A stretch of 64,000 nt of DNA. Source: Prunella strophiata. Taxonomy: Eukaryota > Chordata > Aves > Passeriformes > Prunellidae. Position 1 is the stretch's first letter; every line of letters begins with the position of its first letter. The stretch covers positions 62,001-126,000 of the forward strand of contig JAZBQD010000062.1 in assembly GCA_036583965.1 (NCBI GenBank), given 5' to 3'. The translations under genes were made by a program, and so were the position numbers. Shown here piece by piece: positions 11,590 through 25,300 of the stretch. A model generated the notes under the pieces. That model saw only the letters and a program-made list of their open reading frames with translations. It made no database searches and was not told where the DNA came from.

Positions 11590-12900
11590 CGTGCAAGAAT
11601 TAGTCAGGCGCTCGCAGCTGCGCCTTCCCCACGTATGATGGAACTATTTAACCATTCTGCGTGCGGCATCCGGGCCGTCGTGCTTACTTCCTCCGCTATA
11701 CGACCTCCCCATCGCAGGATTTATGCCCCAGTCCCCTGGCAGCCTGGGGCGGGTAGTGCGTGTGAAGGAAGGCCGGGGGAGGAGGGGGGTGCGGTCCCGT
11801 CCTGGTAGTGGTGGCCTGGGTAGCTCCTTGGGAAATCAGAGGGAAGAGAGGTTTTTTTCCCCCTCCCTTCTTGCAGGGGAACTCGGAGTCCCGTCGACGC
11901 GGAGCGAGGGCGCCTGCTCCACTGTGAGCCCCAGCTAGCAGGGGAAGAACGGCTGCCCGCCCAGGAACACCTCCAGGGAGCAGTCGAGTCCGCCGCTAGA
12001 GCGCCCGCATGCTAGGACGCTCTGGCAAGCGCCACGCGCTTCTCTCTGTCGTCCAGCCCGCCTCTCCGACTGTGTGGCACTGTCGCGAGCGGAGCAGTCG
12101 CGTAGGCTCCGCCATGATGAGCAGTGGAGGGATCGGGGTGCCGCTAGGCTTCCCCTTGGCCCCCACGTCCGTCATCCAGATCACGAACCTCTCCTCGGCT
12201 GTGACCAGTGAGCAGATGCGGACTCTCTTCAGCTTCCTGGGAGATATCGAGGAGCTGCGCCTCTATCCCCCGGAGTAAGCAGGGTCTGCGTCGGCCTTCA
12301 GAGCAATAGAGGTTTAGGATGAGGAAGAGGCTTAGAGGGGTCTTGAGGATGGAGGGAAAGGAAGAGACAGAAGGTCCTATGTGCCATCTTGAGTGTGGGC
12401 ATCAGACTCCCGCACGTTGGTGTGTGTCTGTCACGTGGTCCCACCCCTTTGTATGGGGCAGGAACGTTAGGGGAAAGGGGCTATGCTTGGACCTAAGATG
12501 GTTGCCTCGGTCTGGAGGAGGGGAGCAGTCGCGGTATCTCTGGAGCGGCCTGTAGAAACACGGCGAGTTTTGTGTTCTCGCGGTGGCGGTCAGAGCCGCG
12601 GTCACCCGGTGGCGGCTGTCGGCACTGAGTCACAGCCTGACAAGACGCGTGCTCGTAGGCTGCCCCGAAGCGCTGCCTAGGTGCAGGTCTCGTTTCCCCC
12701 GTTTTCCTGAAAACCTGTTTTCTGTGCCCCACCTTTCTCTTCGCTCGGATTCATCCCAAGGGGAGGGGGCGAGGGTGGGCGGGAGCGCTCCAGGCTTGAT
12801 CTCCGTCCGGCTATCTGGTCTCGCTGGCCGCGCGACTCGGGCGATGCGTGCCGGCGAGACCAGCTCTTTTTGTTCGAACGGCTGTTTTCTCCAGCGAGAA
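11590..12900. promoter_or_regulatory. SREK1: CpG island and SREK1 promoter region
   Basis: A sharp switch from AT-rich flanks to GC-rich DNA with frequent CpG (for example TCGCAGCTGCGCC, CCGGGCCGTCGTGC, GTCGACGCGGAGCGAGGGCG, ACGCGTGCTCG). It contains SREK1 exon 1 and no obvious TATA box, which fits a broadly expressed housekeeping gene with dispersed start sites. The transcription start is not visible; it probably lies between 11900 and 12100. The open frames here on both strands (11723-11938, 12319-12933 and others) are typical chance frames in a CpG island. No divergent gene is recognisable. Confidence 0.8.
12114..12274 (+). CDS. SREK1: SREK1 exon 1: start codon and first half of RRM1
   Basis: Codes for residues 1-53 plus two bases of Asp54. 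The start is set at the first of two adjacent ATGs (12114 and 12117) because the family begins with a Met-rich, Gly-rich leader of this length, and GCCATGA is an acceptable Kozak context (G at -3). The frame is open upstream to an ATG at 12009, but those 35 codons match nothing in the family and probably represent 5' UTR. RNP2-like VIQITNL is at residues 20-26. The donor reads CCGGA|GTAAGC. Confidence 0.93.
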
Positions 12901-13216
12901 AGGGTCACTCGAACAGAAGTCAACAGCTGTTAACAGAGGAACGGTACCTGGCCTGTGCTTAGAAATGTTTCCGATAGGACGTTTGCAGTAAGTGAAAGTT
13001 AATAACGGACATTACACGTTTCTCTAAATTGTAGCTGTCCTCATTATATCAACTGCATGCAAGAGATCTGTTCAAATGAGAGATAATATTGTTATTTTGC
13101 AAACCTCAATGTTTCTTCCAAGCAGATGGAACAGAAGAGGAAAATAAATATTTTTTTCTTAACACATCTGTTGTATTAGGAAGTGAATGGCAGACTGGCC
13201 CTTTCAAACCAATTTT

Positions 13217-13264
<48 letters not shown>

Positions 13265-16200
13265 ATTAAATAGGAATATCAGAAAGGGGCAAGGGAGTCA
13301 TTCACATTCAGACTTAAATTTTAACACAAAGAAGACAGGAATAAAATTTCATTATAAAAAAACTAGCAAAAGAATATGGTATTTGTCCATTTTAATGTGT
13401 TACTAGATTATACATAGCTAGATTTGGATGAGGAATGTTCAGAAAAATTAAATGTGATTTAACATATATAAAGTATGTATAGGAGGCATCCATTCATGTC
13501 AAGATAAAACAGCTTTACCTAAGTTTTAAACACTCTAATAGATTTATTGTGATTTTTGCACAGTTTTCTAGGTTTTTAATTTGGAATTGTTCGACAATGC
13601 ACTTAATACACTTATCAGAGAATAGAATCATAGAATGACTTGGGTTGGAAGGGACCTTAAAGATCATCTAGTTCCAATCCCCCTGCCATGGGCAGGGACA
13701 CCTTCTGCTAGACTAGGTTGCTCAGGGCCACATCCAATTTGGCCTTGAACACTTCCAGGAATGGGGCATCCACAACTTCTCTGGACAACCTGTTTCAGTG
13801 CCTCACCATCCTCACAGTAAAGAATGTCTTCCTAATATCTAATCTAAACCTACACTTTTTCAGTTTGAACCTATTCCCCCTTGTCCTGTCACTATATGCT
13901 TGTAAAAAGTCCAGCCTTCTTGTAGGCCCCCTTTAGGTACTGAAAGGTTGCTATAAGGTCTCCACAATGTCTTCTTTTCTCCAGGCTGAACAGCTGCAGC
14001 TCTCTCAGCCTGTCTTCATAGGAGAGGTGTTCCAGCCCTCTGATCACCTTCATGGTCCTCCTCTGGACTCTCTCCAACAGGCCTATGTCCTTCCTGTGCT
14101 GGGGACCCCAGAGCTGGATGCAGTGCTCCAGGTGGGGTGTCACAAGAGCAGAGTAGAGGGGGAGAATCACCTCCCTCACCCTGCTGGCCATGGTCCTTTT
14201 GATGCAGCCCAGGATACAGTTGGCTTTCTGGGCTGCAAGCACACATAGCCAGGTAAAACAGTGTGATGAAACAAAGTTGTATGTGGCATTGTGTAGAATT
14301 GTAGCCTGTTTTCTCTCTTATTCTTTATTGCAAATATTCAGCATACACACAAAATATTTTTACTTAGTCAAGCATGAGATGCAAAGTACAATGAAGTTGT
14401 GTTCTTTCTGTATGCATAATTTTGTTTATTAAAAAAAGGGCATTCAAGTTCAAAGATTTACTGCAATATTTGTAATACCGTGGCCTTTGCTGGGCATGTT
14501 TCTTTCTAATAGATATGAACTTGTAGTTCTGTTGATGCTCAACATTAAACAGAATATATAGACATATGTATATGTACATGTGCATATACACTTGATAAAT
14601 CATATAAACTCTCCTTTTTCTAATTCAGTATTATGATCTTTCCAAATAAAAGTATTAATTTTCCTTCACCTCTTCAAAATCAGTCATGTTTGTCAGCCTT
14701 CTACTTTTTCCTTTAATCTGCTGAAGTCTAATACATAAAATCTTATATTAAATACTCAATAGTGTTGTTATTAATTATCTTTTTTGCTTGAAAGGAAATA
14801 GATCTCATTCTGGTATTTGTGAATTAACTTGGTCAAGGACATGGACCATTTTCAAGTATTGATCTTGGTAATTTAATTTATTTTTGAAATATTTTTCCCC
14901 ATTCTTGGAAGATGCAGTGTTACATGGTTAACTTTGGATTATCTTTTTCTTCCTAATTCTCTGATATTTTGCTCTGTCAGAGCAATCCAAGAGATTTATA
15001 GAAGTGGTGAATTTGATCAGGTGATCATTTCAACTTTATAGGAAATTCCTTTGATAACACTGTTCCACTATAGTTAATTGTGCAGCACCCTACTGCTGAC
15101 TTGAATGAAAAAAAGAGAGAAGATTTATGACTTACTGGGGAGTGAGGATGATATATCTTGTACCTATAGGCTCTTCAATGATTGTAGAACAAAGTATAGG
15201 GCTGTGCTATGAACTAGCATCATGAGAGAGAAGTTACTTTTCAGCAATTTTCTACATTTTTCCAGTCTCCTGTTATTGTCTCTAAAAGTGGGATTTGTCA
15301 CCTGGTGTGAAGTAAGACAATCTCACACACAGAGACAAGGTATTTGGTTAGTTCATATTTGCACAAAGGTGGGTGCTGGGTGGTAAATCCACAAAGCTAG
15401 CACACAGAGCAGAGAACTTGATCATTATTTATACGATGTTAATCTAATGTATTCCACCTATCTACTACATATTCAATATTTACTACTCTACTATTGGTTA
15501 CTCATAAAAGGGCTGATTGCATAATGTATTTTGTAATTAATTATTAGCTACTGCGCATTCTTAGGGCTCTTTCATTTGAATTGGGAGTGGTTTGGTGGTT
15601 GTGATCTCCCCCTGACGGAATTACCTTTTACCCAGTTGGACCTGCTTTCAGTACAGTTGATTAGTTGGCTTTGTTAGTTTCTTCTTATCTTGGGCAAATG
15701 TCCTTTTGGTCTGTAAATTCTGCATTCTTCTTGTCCATTATCAGTAACCTCCCCCTAGGTCTGTGGCCCCCAAACCATGTCAAGCCCCAAACCCCAACAA
15801 GCAACCCATCAAAGACATCACTGTCATTAACATATCCCTTGGTTTTATAGGGTGCAACAGAGAATTTCTTTAAAAAACTAACAGGAAGTCTCAGTTGTTG
15901 AATATAATTGCTTTAAAGAGAAAATATTAATGTTGGATTAGTTCGCCTAAAGTTCTTGTAAGGATGCACAATGTGGAGAAGAAGAGAGAGAAACCACCTC
16001 AGTTTTTTAATGCATTAAATAAAAGGCAGGTTCTTTAAGATTACTCTTCAGTATTTCTAGTGAGCTTCCTGAACCCAGTGACTTTTCCTGGCAATTAATA
16101 TCTTAAGACTGGGGTTTTAAAGTAGCAGTTTCTGACAACGTCCTATATTTTGTATACTGAAATGATTGGGATGACTTTTATGAACGTTGAGCTAAATCAC

Positions 16201-19200
16201 ACTATGCTTTTTGGTAGTTTGTTACTTCATGTTTTATCTTCATTCATCAAAGCCCTTCAGTTTCTTCAGTCACTGTTAATCAGACATCCCATTAAGAAGG
16301 ATGGATTTCATATCTGTCATTTTCCTGAAAGCCTAGTACTCTGTGAGGAAGTGTCTCTCTTGTGTATGAGAGGTTTTTGCACTTTAAGCAGTTGCCAGTA
16401 AATACTATTTTATTATTATTGTTATTTTCTGAAGAGGTCTGTGTGAACTGTGAATAAGCTGCTTTCAGATTCAGCATTGCAGGCATAGCAAACTCTTGGT
16501 ACTGAAGAAGTTTCCATATGGTCATAATTCTGATTTTAGCTACTTGTCAGTGAGACTTCATTGACACTGAAAACAATATTTCTTTTTATTGAAAAGCTAT
16601 GAATGTGTATCATATTTCAGTAGGTCATAATGCTTGTTACTGGTGGTTGTTTGTATTTACCTGTTTTCTTACAAGAAAAAATTAAATTTGACTTGACTGT
16701 ACAACTATATACTGTTCTGCTCTCTGGAAGGCTTTCCATTGAAATTTTAATTTAAAAATTGAAAACACCTATTTGATGAATAACATCAGTAAACAAGTTA
16801 AGTGGAGGTGGGAAGAGGGTTGTTTGTTTTTTTTTTTTTTAAATCCACTCATTTTACTTTTAAGTAATTTGTATTTGATTATCAAATCTCAAAGAGACTA
16901 GCTGAGTTTATATTTTATCTTGTTGCAATTGTCTGCTGTATTGCTTTAAAATTGTTGTCATAAACTTGCACAAGAAACTTTGACTTCATGAGATTTTTAA
17001 CCATTTCCTCATAAGACCTGTCTCTTATAGACTGCTGTAAGTAGCTTTCGGTGCTCAAAGACCTCTTTTATTCCATTTCATTACTATTGCCAAGCATTTT
17101 GGTCACCTCTTCTTCCCTGTCCCACAAACAGAGCTTTAGCCTTGAGAAGAAGTATGTTCATAGAATTTGTGTTTTTTTTTTCCTTTTCCTAACTGTTCAG
17201 AAATGAAAGTAAGGGATGCTTGTAAAATCCTTTCAGAAAATAGGATTTCTATGTTGTTGGCTTTTTAAATTTACTTGTACATATAATATTTTTCCCTTTT
17301 GCTTACATCTTGAGGAAAATAGGAGGACTGAATTGCAGGTTTCTCATTTTACCAAATGAGATCTGTTTTTTTTTTTTTTTTTCTGAAGATAAAGACTTAA
17401 ATATCATAAAGAAAAGTTAAAGATGTATCTGAAAATGACTTGGAAAATTGTTGTTAGATAGGGTGAAGCAGTTAACAAGAACATAAGATAATATTACAGT
17501 CACAGCCTTGGTAAGAGAATTTATGTCCTACGAGTTGTTACTACATCAGGGCCTTGGTGTGGATTTGCTGCTTGTGTGTAGAAGAGGGTGGCTTTAGTGG
17601 GGCTTTTGTCATCTTCAGTGATATTTTGTCATCAAAGTCTGAGGAAAAACTCCTGACATTCTGAATGTCTGTGTATGGTCCTGATTTAGGTAGAGATCTA
17701 AATTCTCATGTTGAGAATGGAGAATTGCTGTCATTGTTTAACAAGTGCTCCTCAGTTTGCCATTTGCAAAACCATGCTTTTGCGTTAGGTTTGTCACCCA
17801 GTTGAAATCTGTGTTTCAGAGAAGCCTTTAAAATTACATTTGTAGTGATAAACCTTCAAATGTGGCTGTAAGAGGATTTTTGATTAGTTAAGTATTGAAA
17901 AGCTTTATGGAAATTGAACTTTTGCAGAATTAATCGTTCGAAAGCAGGGAGGCACAAAATGTCTACATCTGGTATTGAAAGCCTTGCTATAATACTGTTT
18001 GCTTATGGGTGTTCTGGAGTTGTCTTGGAAGCTAATACACACGAGTGCTTCTTAGATATTGTTATATCCTGCAGTGGTTGCAGTATAGATAAGGCCTTTG
18101 TGATAAAAGACATAGAGCTTTATTTAAATGTGATCTGCACAATTATTCCAGAACATCTTATTTTGACAGGTTATTAATTTCTGTTGTCTTCTCCACCATC
18201 AGCACCCTGAGAAAATTTGGACCCTTAAAGAGATATTTTGTACCCTTTTATTTGATTTTTCACTGTAGATTTCTGAATAGATCACTCAAGTTTTTGGTTG
18301 GTTTTTGTTCTGTTGGGGGATGGATGTTACTGTCTCCCTACAAAGGAAAAGAAAAATGGTAGAAACATCTGAATACTATTTATATCTTTTATATCTTTAT
18401 TTCCTTTTTGAGTTTTCTTGAATTTCTAAAGAAACTGGATTATAGTAACCTTAAATCAGAGATGTAGGACTTGCTTTTTTGCAACAATGCTTTGTAACCG
18501 TAGGGGGAAGGCTATAAAACTACCTCAATTCAGCCTTGAAAAGGATTGGCAAAAAAAAAAAAAAAAAATTAAAAAAGGGATTAAAACAGAATAGGAGTTT
18601 TCTGCTTTAAGAAAGACTTCTTACGAAGCCTACTGGGGAAGTTTAGGAAGCCCACTTTGCAAAAAAAGAGGACTCAGTCACTGTGAAACTTTTTAGAATT
18701 TCAGAACTTTTGGATCTTAATCGTCTCCCTCGATGTAGATGCAGCATTGATGTATTTTGAGCAGAGGTGGTCTCCTTATTAGAGAATTTTTCCTTTTCAT
18801 CACTTCTCCAGTGAATCTCATGATTAGCTTAACTTTCAGAAAACACTTTGTAGCAAGGCTTTTTTTTAGAGCCTTGTTGCAGTAGTATTCTTATGTTAAT
18901 ATTTTTAACCTACTTCTCAGATAGCTTTTGTGATTGAAATCCAGGAAATACAGAGAGGGAAATATAGAAATTACACTTGTCATAACTGGCTCTGTAGTTG
19001 TTGGAATTTATAAGGTTTATTTATGGAGCCTGTAACTGCCTGGAACAGAATTATGTTTTTGAGTTACCAATGAAAAAAATAAAGAAAAAAAGCTAAGTGA
19101 TGTTAGAAGTTTGAACCAGAGAATCTTCAATGGAGGCTTCAACCATTTGGATTGTAACACTGGCATATGTATTTAATAACAAACAAACCCCAAACAACAA

Positions 19201-19287
19201 GAAAAAACCCAGAAGACTCTCCCCCTCAAACTTACCCACAGAGGCCTCCATCCCCCCAACCCAAAACAAACAAAAAACCCTGTGGCC

Positions 19288-19323
<36 letters not shown>

Positions 19324-22300
19324 TGCAGTGAGCAAAGTCTGGCTCTTGAGAATATGTAATATTACAAATTGCATGCAAACATTTCTGCTGAGTACTGAGA
19401 TAGTCATAGCTTTGTCAGCTCTGATGGAAAGTGTCCTGAATCAAGACTTTACCGATGGCTCAAAAGCCATTTTTATACATTTATTTCCTTCCTGAATATG
19501 AAAGCTTGAAACTGGAAAAACATTGTCCACTACAGACAGACTAATGGACAGAAGAAATGTAGTAATCTTGCAATGTTTTTATAAATTGCATAAGATTGAC
19601 TTTCATATTTATGTTTCTCCCCCTCTCTGCTTATTTTTCTCCCTCAATGTTTCTGTTTTCACAGAATTTTCCATCATAAATGTTTCTGATTGTCATTCTG
19701 AAGTTGATCAGCTCTCTAGATATTTTCTCTAGATGTTACCTTTCTGGTAACCAGAAACATACCAATCTGCCTGCCTCAGACTAAGTTCTGGGTTCATTTA
19801 TGCAATTAATATGATGAAATAATGTGCCTAAAACTTGTGAGTTTTTATTTAAATACTAAAGCCTAATTAATTCCATCCAACAACTTTGGGAGTACCTGCT
19901 TGGAATTTGAGGGACTACAAGATGGATTGGACTAAACTTGAACTCCTGGTACTTCTGAAAGCTGACAAGTGTTATAGTTGAGAGGGTCAAGATTAAACAG
20001 TTCAGGCAGTGTATTTTCCACGATTTACTAATTTTCTAGACGATAGCTGTTTGGTTTTTTTTTTGTTTGTTTTTTTTTTATGGAACTTGCTGATATTTCA
20101 GCAATATCCTTTTGTATTCTATCTTTGAAGGTTTTGCCTGTACTTACTTCATATGAGGAAATAAACTAATTGTGTAGAGTATAAATCTTGACTAGGGAAT
20201 ACATCTTTTAAAGCAAACTTTGTTTTTGATCAAGATTACAAAGTTTGCATATTGTGCTTTCTGATCAATCTGTTGGTGTACTTTCTAATGGAAAAGCAAA
20301 TTACCCAACATATGTATTTTTCATTTCCTTCTTTATTCTAGTCTCATAGTGAATTCTTCCTACCTCCTCCAGTGTTATCCTGTACCACACTAGGCCAAAC
20401 TAAGATAAGATGATAAAAAGGATTTTTGTTACATTAGTGAACATTAGTGAACTAAGATGTAACAATTGTAAGAATTCTCAAGAATGTGTTTTTATCTTAA
20501 TATGATTTAACAACATTTCTTTTGTGAAGGCCTAAGAAAGAATATCAGTTAATATGGGATAATATCCAAACTATACACTTAAAATGACTGGTCTTATTAT
20601 CTTAGAATTATAGAATACCCAGAGTTGGAAGGGACCCACAAGGTTCATTAAAGTCCAACTCCCAGCTCTGCACAGCACCATCCCAAGAATCACACCATGT
20701 ACCTGGGAGTATTGTTCAAATGCTTCTTGAACTCAGTTAGGCTTGGGGCTGTGACCAATTCCCTGGGGACCCTGTTCCAGTGCCCAACCACCCTCTGGGT
20801 GAAGAACCTTTTCCTAATATACAGCCTAAACCTCCCTTGGCACAACTTCAAGCCATTCCCTCAGGTCCTGTCACTGGTCACCACAGAGGAGAGAGCAGTG
20901 TCTGCTCCTCCTCCTCACAAGGAAGTTGTAGACTGTGATGAGATCCCCCTCAGTCTTCTTCAGGCTGAACAGACCAAGTGACTTCAGCTGCTCCTTATAT
21001 GGCTTCCCCTCAAGGCCCTTCACCATCCTCTTGGTTCTCCGTTGGACACTGATGTTTTTAAACAAGGTGTCATGGTTTATTTGGAGGATAAAAGATAAAC
21101 TATAAATTATTTACTCAACAAAAGTGTCCTGTAAATATGCTATTTACAATAGCAATGTAATTTTGTTTAGCAAGATTTGTAAAGAAAATCAGCCTTGTTA
21201 ATTTGGGCTCTTGGCTTCTGTAAGTTTCCATTAAAAAGAAGGAGGGGCCATACTATGAGTTTTTAAGTGACAAGGCAAATTAGTAAATTTGTAAATGTTG
21301 TAAAAATTAGTAAATTTTTAAGTAGGCAAATTAGTAAATTTCTATACTTGTCTTTTGGGTAGCTTTTCCAGGAAATCTAACTTTAGTTTTTTTAATTAAG
21401 AAATAATAGTTGAAAATATAATCATACATTTCTTTAATATAGCTAATTGTTGGTTTTTTTTCCTTTTATCTTGCAGCAACACACCTCTTACTTTTTCCTC
21501 CAAAGTATGTTATATTAAGTTTCGTGAAGCATCAAGTGTTGGTGTGGCCCAGCATCTAACTAACACGGTTTTTATTGACAGAGCTTTGATAGTTGTGCCC
21601 TGTGCAGAAGGTTGGTATTTTAGACATTCTTCTGTAATGTTGGTCTTTGTCCTGTCTGCTAACTGTTTTAAGCTTTCTATCTATAGAGGCAGTGCTCTGT
21701 TATTTTATTTTATTTCTGTAAAAAAAAAAAGCCTTGAAACAAAATTAAAAATCAAATGAAGAAACCAAATTATCTAGATTAAATTGAAATCCAGCATTAG
21801 AAAAAAATAGTTGATTTAAATTAGGATAGTTCAATTTTCCGCAGTTATTACATATTTTCTGGGAAAATAAGGTTAACTAATACTCTTCATTATGGTTTGT
21901 ATTGGCAAGCCTATTCCCACACAAAGTTCCCTCTGAAGTCAATGGAGCACTGCAACGATAAAACAGTTTCCTGGCACTGTGATAACAGTGCAGTTTGGAT
22001 CTTAATGTGTTGCCCTTGGTGTGATGTTTTGGTTTGGGTTTTTGTTTTTTTTTTTAAGATAGTAATTATTTTTCAATTTTTTAGACCAAATTCCAATTTT
22101 GTCTTGTAGACATTATATATGCATTTGACTATTTTAGATTAATCTAATCTTATGTATTTTGCATTTATTATGATAATTGCTGTTTGAATATAAATATTTA
22201 CTTTCTAATTTAATAAAAAAATGTTTCACTTGTTCCTGTGGAAAATATTACTTTGTGTGCAATAAAAAGGATTTCTTATGCATACTGGTACTCTTCTTTG

Positions 22301-25300
22301 ATTTTAGATATCTTTAAAAATGTAATCAACTGTACAGAATGCTTCTAGTGTAAAATATTTTTCTAACTTAGTAAAATAAAGTGCTTGGTGAATGCTAAAT
22401 TTACAAGTGTTTCTTTAACTAGCTTTGAGGTCCTGCTTTTACATGTGTTGAATACAAGGTAGTTCTTATTCTTTGTATACTATCCCAGATTTAAATGCAG
22501 TTCTGTGAAGCATGGCTCTATTTACGGTAGGCAGATCACTGGAGTTAGGCAGAGCCCCATTGACTTCATTGTGATAATTGTGGGAATTGAGCATTTGCTC
22601 ATTTGGATCTGGATTGCCTCTTTGGAGTGTAGTATTCCAGTTGATGGAGTAAAGATAAGTTCACATGATAGCTGTTTTGCCATGAACAAAAATATTTAGA
22701 AAGATTGATCCATAAACTGCAGCAAGTTCAGAAATATCTGCTATTAACAGAACTTTTATAACTTCAATAGTCAGGTTTTGGTTCAAAAAATACTGTTGAC
22801 TTTTTGGAGTTTGTTTACAGTGGTCCCAGAGTGCCATTTTTTGGCATGTTTGCCACATCATGATCTAGATACTATGAGATCAATGCTGCTGCAATGCTGG
22901 TCTGGGGTTTTCCTAGCAAACTCTGACAAGTCTTAAAAATTTCATAGACTCTTAGATGACCTACAGTATACTGTCTATTCTTGTAGCATTGTTAACCATG
23001 GGCATATTGACAAGTCTTTGTGAAGCCTAGATTTTTAGTGGCTTTTATGGTTTGTTTGGGGAGCTTTTGGGTTTTATTTTTGGAACTTGTTCTTAAACCA
23101 CAAAGAGGATATTGCTGTATCCACTTGAAGCTTTGTAGAGGCTTTGGGTAGGCAAAATGTATCAGAACAGCATCCTTATTGAAAAATTGCCCTTAAGAAA
23201 TTGACTGCAAATTATTCAGAATCTTAACACTGGTTCAGTACTGCCAGAGAGGAAAGATTGCTACCTAATGAATGAACAACACTTCCTGGTATTTTTCTTG
23301 AGATCACTGCGTTATGTGATATGACAACAGGCAGGTAGAGCTATGTTTTCATGTGTCTCTTGATGGCAGACAATGAGGGGAAGGAGAATAAAATCAAAGT
23401 TCTGAGAAATCTTGTTCCAACCCTGTTTGTAACTGACTTATTAGGCATTTCTCAGAAAATGTGTTACAGAAAAACTGTCACTGTTCCAGATCATTCTGGA
23501 CCCCACAGAGATTTATATATAATTAAGTGAACAAGTGATTGGGTTGTGAGGTCAATTTCTATTTTCAAGTCAGAATGCTGTTTCCATGTAACTTTCTAAC
23601 AGAATAACTAATTTTAATTTGCAAAGATGTGAATTCATATTGGTTTAACTTTCTCAGACCATAGTGCAACATTTTTTATTCACTATGTATAATTGTTAAT
23701 GGAATCAGTGGAATGTACAATGGGCTTTAACAATGGCTATATTCTACTAAAAGGTTAAATTATATTGGTAGCCAACAGTGCCAGCAATAAAATGTTTCAT
23801 GTGCTGAATCAAACATATAGAAGGGGTAAAATGAAACTCTGAAAACTTGTTTTTAGAAAACAAAATAAAATCTGAAATTTGTAGTGTATTTAAACAGTGG
23901 TAAATTAAGAGTATGAGGAAGGAATCACTACACAATGAAAACAGTTTTCATTTTGTGACATTTAATAAGCAATTTAACAAAAATATAGTTGTAAATTAAT
24001 TAACATTATCAAGTTGTCAAAATATAATTTTCTTTTGTGCGTATCATTAGGTTTTTCTTTAAACATTATAGTTTGAGAACACAAAAGTTGAAAGATAAAC
24101 AAAGATACCACCCTAATAATTCTAAATCTTATGTCCACATTGTCTAGTAGATGGATTTTGACTATTAATTTGGTTTTGTATGTTTTCTCTGTGTGATATT
24201 TGTGCATTATTAGATGACTAGACTGGCCAAGGCAGACCTGTTACACTTGCCTGAGTTAGGCATTGTTTGCCATGCCACTAAACCTGCCGCCAAGTGAAAT
24301 CTTCATGGGGGAAATGAGATTGAAGTCTGGCCTGCTGAAGATGGACGCCCTGTCTCTGTTTTCATTTTATTTTGCTTTCCTTCCTTTGTTTCTTTTCTTT
24401 TTACTTTTTAATTTTTTTTCTTTTTGTTTTGTTCTGTTAAATCCCTTACCCTTGTACTTGTGAACTGGTAATTCAGCTCTGAAAAAAATTATGCTTTGTA
24501 AAGGGTTCATAGTGTTTCATTTTGCAGTTGACCTGAAGCTACTTGTGGATGGTATACAGAGAATTTAGGATATGATTAAGTTTTATGCTGTGAATTATGG
24601 ATAAGTTTTCTTTGGAATACATTTAAGCATCTAAATTCAACAGGTGAACACATTGTGTCAGACTGGAATAGTGAAAACTATATCAGTTTTAAGATGCATT
24701 CTTTCATATGTTATGCTTTGTGAGCTTATCTTGAAAGAAAAGTTAAAACTTTCTGGAGAAATTAACTTTACAAAGTAAAATAATGATTTTTCTCTGCTAT
24801 TTTTCCTTTTCTCAGCAGAGTACTTTTAGGCTGCATGATCTGTTTAAAATAAGGCTTTCTATTTATATCTAATAAGACGAGTTTAAAATAATTATTTCTG
24901 ATATTGAGCTTTCACGAGTATTGAATGTCATGAAATATTTGTTTGCTTCTGATGAAACCTTGCTCCAGTGAGGTTAGTGGCAGTAAGATTTCATCCTGTT
25001 GTTTTTGTAATTTTTAGAAAAAAACTGTTTACCTCTCATAAGTACAAATGCAGCCTGAGATTTTTGTTGGAATGTGTTGTGAGGCACAGTGTCTTTCAAC
25101 ACTATTATTCATGGGAAGATTGCAAAGTTTTGTGTGTGTATGTGTGTATTGCACTTTTACATGCTCCAGTGGTCATTATTTCAAGAAGAGGTTAAAACCA
25201 AATTATCATCTCACAATCTCAGAAGCCCTGGCAGTTCATGCTGGAGTGATTGAGAAAGTTCTTATCCCTAAATGATGTTTGTTCTTGTGAAACAGAAGCC

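Noticed and set aside
12009..12113. Upstream in-frame ATG extending SREK1 by 35 residues
   Set aside because: The added residues match nothing in the family, and the downstream ATG fits the known N-terminus; more likely 5' UTR.
12583..12933. 116-residue frame (+) and the overlapping 97-residue frame (-) in the CpG island
   Set aside because: Chance frames in GC-rich first-intron DNA; no family resemblance or splice support.
19130..19495. 121-residue frame (+) with a Lys run
   Set aside because: Lys run comes from the A29 homopolymer; no motif.
22500..22640. Ancient conserved repeat or enhancer (CCCATTGACTTCA word)
   Set aside because: Only short words resemble known amniote repeats; too little to call a feature without alignment.
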